From Paraburkholderia franconis (GTDB taxonomy: Bacteria; Pseudomonadota; Gammaproteobacteria; Burkholderiales; Burkholderiaceae): DNA of 64,000 bases. Below are positions 61,508 through 64,000 of the stretch, piece after piece. The position numbers and the translations under genes were made by a program. Positions within the stretch are counted from its first letter, which is position 1, and each line of letters opens with the position of its first letter. The stretch lies in assembly GCF_009362735.1 (NCBI RefSeq), contig NZ_WHNP01000020.1, forward strand, positions 89,889-153,888, written 5' to 3'. The notes below the pieces were generated by a model. It was not told the origin of the DNA and did not search any database. It was given only the letters and a program-made list of their open reading frames with translations.

Positions 61508-61547
61508 AACGGGCGCCCTGCGAGCCAGGAGACTCGAGGCGCCCGTT
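61508..61547. terminator. Bidirectional terminator
   Basis: A 10-bp stem AACGGGCGCC (61508-61517) / GGCGCCCGTT (61538-61547) with an inner CGAG/CTCG pairing, T-rich on both exits (TTCTTTG and, on minus, TTTCTTTC), between the convergent antiporter and permease genes. Confidence 0.8.
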
Positions 61548-61567
61548 CTTTGGTGAGTGACGAAGCG

Positions 61568-62875
61568 TCAGACGGCCGGCTCTTGCGGACCTTTGCGACG
61601 CAGCAGCGCATACAGAATGATCGCGCCGAACGTCGCCGTGCCGATGCCGCCCAGCGCGAAGCCGCCGAGCTTCAGCGAGAAATCGCCCGCGCCGAGCACG
61701 AGCGTCACGGCCGCGACGATCAGGTTGCGGTTGTCGGAGAAGTTGACCTTGTTGACGACCCAGATGCGCGCGCCCGTCACCGCGATCAGCCCGAACACGA
61801 CGATCGACACGCCGCCCAGCACCGGGCCCGGAATCGTCTGGATCACCGCGCCGAACTTCGGCGAGAAGCCGAGCACCAGCGCGATCACGGCGGCGATCAC
61901 GAACACGAGCGTCGAGTAGATCTTCGTGACGGCCATCACGCCGATGTTTTCCGCGTACGTCGTCACGCCCGTGCCGCCCGCGAAGCCCGACACCACGGTC
62001 GCAAGACCGTCGCCGATGAACGCGCGGCCGATGTAGCCGTCGAGGTTCTGCCCCGTCATCGCGCTGACGGCCTTGATGTGCCCGAGGTTCTCCGCGACGA
62101 GAATCACCGCGACGGGCGCGAGCAGTGTCATCGCCTGGCCGTTGAAGACGGGCGCCATGAAATGCGGCATGCCGAACCACGACGCGTTCGCGACGATCGA
62201 AAAGTCGATCGGCTTGCCCATCCCCATGCCGTTCGTGACGACGGCGTAGATCGCGTAGGCGATCAGCAGGCCGACGAGAATCAGGAGACGCTGCAGCATG
62301 CCGTGTGCGAACACGGCCACCGCGCCGACGCACAGCACCGTCACGAGCGCCATGTACGAATCGAACGCGCTGCCGCTCACGCCCTTGACGGCGATCGGCG
62401 CGAGATTCAGGCCGATCACCGCGACGATCGAGCCCGTCACGACGGGCGGCATCAACGTTTCGATCCACGCCGTGCCGACGGCCGACACGATCAGCCCGAT
62501 GATGATGTAAGCGACGCCGCACGCGATGATCCCGCCCAACGCAACGGGGATGTTCGGGTTCGGCCCTTGTCCCGTATAGCCTGTAATCGCGATTACGAGA
62601 CCGATGAACGCGAAGCTCGAACCGAGATAGCTCGGCACGCGGCCGCCGACCAGCACGAAGAACAGCAGCGTGCCGATACCCGACATGAAGATGCACAGAT
62701 TGGGATCGAAGCCCATCAGCAGCGGCGCGAGCACCGTCGAGCCGAACATCGCGACGACGTGCTGGATGCCCATCGCGAGCATCTGCGGGCCGGGCAAACG
62801 CTCGTCGGTGTTGACGACGCGTCCTTCGACGCTCTTCGGCTGGACGCGCCAGCGCGGAAAATAGGAATCGGCCAT
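61568..62875 (-). CDS. NCS2-family nucleobase (uracil/xanthine) permease
   Basis: A 435-residue membrane protein with about 14 hydrophobic segments. The family motif is VILVAENLGHIKAVSAMTGQNL (about residue 245), with GFAGGTGVTTYAENIGVMAVTK (about 290-311) and the QHVVAMFGSTVLAPLLMGFDPNL start. It imports uracil or a related base with H+. Resemblance is to UraA/RutG rather than to xanthine carriers, but the exact substrate is inferred. AGGAGAG precedes the start. A 630-base gap lies upstream. Confidence 0.9.
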   Translation of the reverse strand: MADSYFPRWRVQPKSVEGRVVNTDERLPGPQMLAMGIQHVVAMFGSTVLAPLLMGFDPNLCIFMSGIGTLLFFVLVGGRVPSYLGSSFAFIGLVIAITGYTGQGPNPNIPVALGGIIACGVAYIIIGLIVSAVGTAWIETLMPPVVTGSIVAVIGLNLAPIAVKGVSGSAFDSYMALVTVLCVGAVAVFAHGMLQRLLILVGLLIAYAIYAVVTNGMGMGKPIDFSIVANASWFGMPHFMAPVFNGQAMTLLAPVAVILVAENLGHIKAVSAMTGQNLDGYIGRAFIGDGLATVVSGFAGGTGVTTYAENIGVMAVTKIYSTLVFVIAAVIALVLGFSPKFGAVIQTIPGPVLGGVSIVVFGLIAVTGARIWVVNKVNFSDNRNLIVAAVTLVLGAGDFSLKLGGFALGGIGTATFGAIILYALLRRKGPQEPAV

Positions 62876-63075
62876 CGCGGGGGCTCTCCTCTATTGGCGT
62901 AGATCTTGTGTGGGGTGCGCCGCCGCGAGTGCGGCGCGGTCCAGGATGGGATTCTTGAACTACGCGCGAGTGTACGGAGAGCGCCTGGCGCTGACAAGCC
63001 AAGCAAAATGCGCGGGCGCAACGGCGTCGCCCGGTGTTGTATCGAAGCGAAAACATCGCATTGCCGTCTTCGGAT

Positions 63076-63112
63076 GGCGCGCCTGATGGCCCGTCGCGGG
63101 CGCCTCTTTTTT
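63076..63112 (+). terminator. Terminator-like hairpin with no gene to serve
   Basis: GGCGC (63076-63080) pairs with GCGCC (63100-63104), with a nested GCC/GGC hairpin, and is followed by TCT6 (63105-63112). It faces plus, while the only gene upstream (permease) is minus. Confidence 0.55.
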
Positions 63113-63196
63113 GAGCAATCTGGAAATGACGGCTCGCGCGGAACGCCGCGGGCTTCCCATGCGCGCCGCTTTCCCGGATAAGAGCTTTGGGAGTTA

Positions 63197-63327
63197 TCTG
63201 ATATCAGAACGGATACCGCGCTCTCTACACTGCAACGGCTGCGTGACCCCGATTGATTGAGTAGCGCTAGCGATGTTGTAACTCTCCGACTTTCCGCTCA
63301 TGCTCCCCGGCATGAGCGGTTTTTTTT
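63197..63327 (+). ncRNA. Candidate small RNA with palindromic promoter element
   Basis: A perfect 12-bp palindrome TCTGATATCAGA (63197-63208) lies between a TTGGGA (63187-63192) and a GATAC-type box, about where a promoter with an operator would be. Some 85 bases on comes a strong intrinsic terminator: 10-bp stem CCGCTCATGC (63294-63303) / GCATGAGCGG (63310-63319) and T8 (63320-63327). No plus-strand gene precedes it, so a short RNA of about 100 bases is the simplest reading. Promoter strength is weak by eye. Confidence 0.4.
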
Positions 63328-63506
63328 GGGGGGTTGTATCAATCCGCATGCGATCGCGAAAGGACCTACATAAATCCGAGTTCGTCTGATACCGCACTAC
63401 AGCCTGGTCCATTTCAATCTGACGACAGGCGGCACTGTTCCGTCACTGCATTGCCGGTTGCGTCACCGGCCCGCACTTTTCAGCTATCTACCAGGGAGGT
63501 CGGGAA

Positions 63507-63752
63507 ATGTCGGAAAACAAGAAAGGCACGCTCTATAGCTTCGCTACCCTCGGCGCGCGCACTGAGCGAGTGCAGCTATGTCACCCGCGCAAGCTTCCGC
63601 TCGCGTTCGTCGGTAGCGAACTGGATAACGGCGACACCATCACAGATAGCCCGGAGCATAAGGGCGAGGCGTCGCGTCGTTTCGTTAACACAAGGAACGA
63701 AAAGGAGCTAAAGTCGGAACTGGTGTACGGGGGAGTTGAGGCGGGAGATTGA
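63507..63752 (+). CDS. Small hypothetical protein beside an IS element
   Basis: An 81-residue product, MSENKKGTLYSFATLGARTE at the start, with charged ends (KGEASRRFVNTRNEKELKSELV). A strong GGGAGGT site 6 bases before ATG 63507 supports translation. No family is recognised. An overlapping frame (63334-63711) lacks such a site. Because an IS256-type transposase starts 71 bases after its stop, its C-terminus may come from IS sequence if an insertion cut an older gene. Two plus-strand terminators upstream mean it needs its own promoter (63328-63506), none of which I can identify. Confidence 0.5.
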   Translation: MSENKKGTLYSFATLGARTERVQLCHPRKLPLAFVGSELDNGDTITDSPEHKGEASRRFVNTRNEKELKSELVYGGVEAGD

Positions 63753-63822
63753 AGGCGGTGGAGGTTTCAGCTGAGAATCTGATTGTCGAAGTCGGAAACC
63801 AGCAAACAACAAACCATCCACC

Positions 63823-64000
63823 ATGAGCAAGTTTACGGAAAAAGCAGTTGTCGGTCTATCGGAAGTCGGTCTGGGCCTGGACGAATTGGTGCGACACGGA
63901 GCGCGGCAAGTGATTCAGCAGGCAATCGAAGCGGAACTGTCGGCGCTGCTGGAGCGATTCGAGAACGTCAAGACCTTGCATGGACAACGCGCGGTGGTAC
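63823..64000 (+). CDS. IS256-family transposase, N-terminal start (partial)
   Basis: The first 59 codons of a transposase running off the window: MSKFTEKAVVGLSEVGLGLD at the start, then LVRHGARQVIQQAIEAELSALLERF and KTLHGQRAVV, which is the typical start of IS256-group transposases (the following motif is normally an RNGY segment). The DDE catalytic domain is outside the window. No clear ribosome site precedes ATG 63823. The inverted terminal repeat of the element could not be identified by eye; it should lie within 63700-63820. This is the only mobile DNA seen in the window. Confidence 0.85.
   Translation, partial: MSKFTEKAVVGLSEVGLGLDELVRHGARQVIQQAIEAELSALLERFENVKTLHGQRAVV

Noticed and set aside
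63334..63711. Plus-strand frame of 125 codons overlapping the small ORF at 63507
   Set aside because: The overlapping 63507 frame has a strong ribosome site, while this one does not.

Overview
The window looks like a piece of the main chromosome of a Burkholderia/Paraburkholderia-type betaproteobacterium. This rests on the high G+C content, strong codon bias, and Burkholderiaceae-style genes and neighbourhoods (argS, then a SPOR-domain protein, then dsbA; aceK with a LiuR-like MerR gene; a compact bioAFDB operon; a fused IcmF mutase; a fused indolepyruvate oxidoreductase; a KirBac-type channel). No rRNA, tRNA or CRISPR array was seen. Almost all of it reads as core chromosome; only the last ~250 bases (start of an IS256-family transposase) look mobile.

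Layout. 1-9 kb: end of metH, a small secreted protein, a DUF1840 gene, argS, a SPOR protein, dsbA, an SDR, a BtuF-like cobalamin-binding protein and an orphan dipeptide-type binding protein. 9-17 kb: a metallo-hydrolase divergent from a LiuR-like MerR regulator, aceK, then a tight run of carbonic anhydrase, thiolase, SDR, acyl-CoA dehydrogenase and a YchJ-like gene. 17-26 kb: a secreted alpha/beta hydrolase, a minus-strand pair (acyl carrier protein plus a two-domain hydrolase with non-canonical nucleophile elbows), and the divergent bioA-bioF-bioD-bioB operon with a strong terminator. 26-36 kb: small enzymes, a palindromic repeat cluster in front of an HMG-CoA lyase gene, a translationally coupled four-gene unit (YbaK, DUF1289, MaoC, metallo-hydrolase), an Lrp regulator divergent from an EamA exporter, a dehalogenase with the full fluoroacetate-dehalogenase residue set, and a nitronate monooxygenase. 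36-45 kb: icmF, a LysR regulator, a porin, a secreted low-complexity protein and a bile-acid-symporter-like carrier. 45-53 kb: an EAL-CBS-GGDEF protein, a LacI-epimerase-sugar kinase operon, two small unknown proteins, a KirBac channel and a glutathione transferase. 53-64 kb: the indolepyruvate oxidoreductase, CutC, an EAL protein, a Na+/H+ antiporter, a nucleobase permease, a long gap with two plus-strand terminators that have no gene to serve, a small ORF and the IS256 transposase start.

How the genes fit together. A repeated theme is acyl-CoA and branched-chain or aromatic amino-acid breakdown: LiuR-like regulator, thiolase, acyl-CoA dehydrogenase, HMG-CoA lyase, MaoC, isobutyryl-CoA mutase and the oxidoreductase, with aceK controlling the glyoxylate branch at isocitrate. 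The LacI operon encodes a plausible mannose-to-fructose-to-fructose-phosphate route without its own transporter. The two EAL proteins point to cyclic-di-GMP turnover. The items most worth a second look are the hydrolase/ACP pair next to the biotin operon, the possible small RNA near 63.2-63.3 kb, the REP-like cluster at 29.3 kb, and the regulatory repeats in front of the LacI operon.
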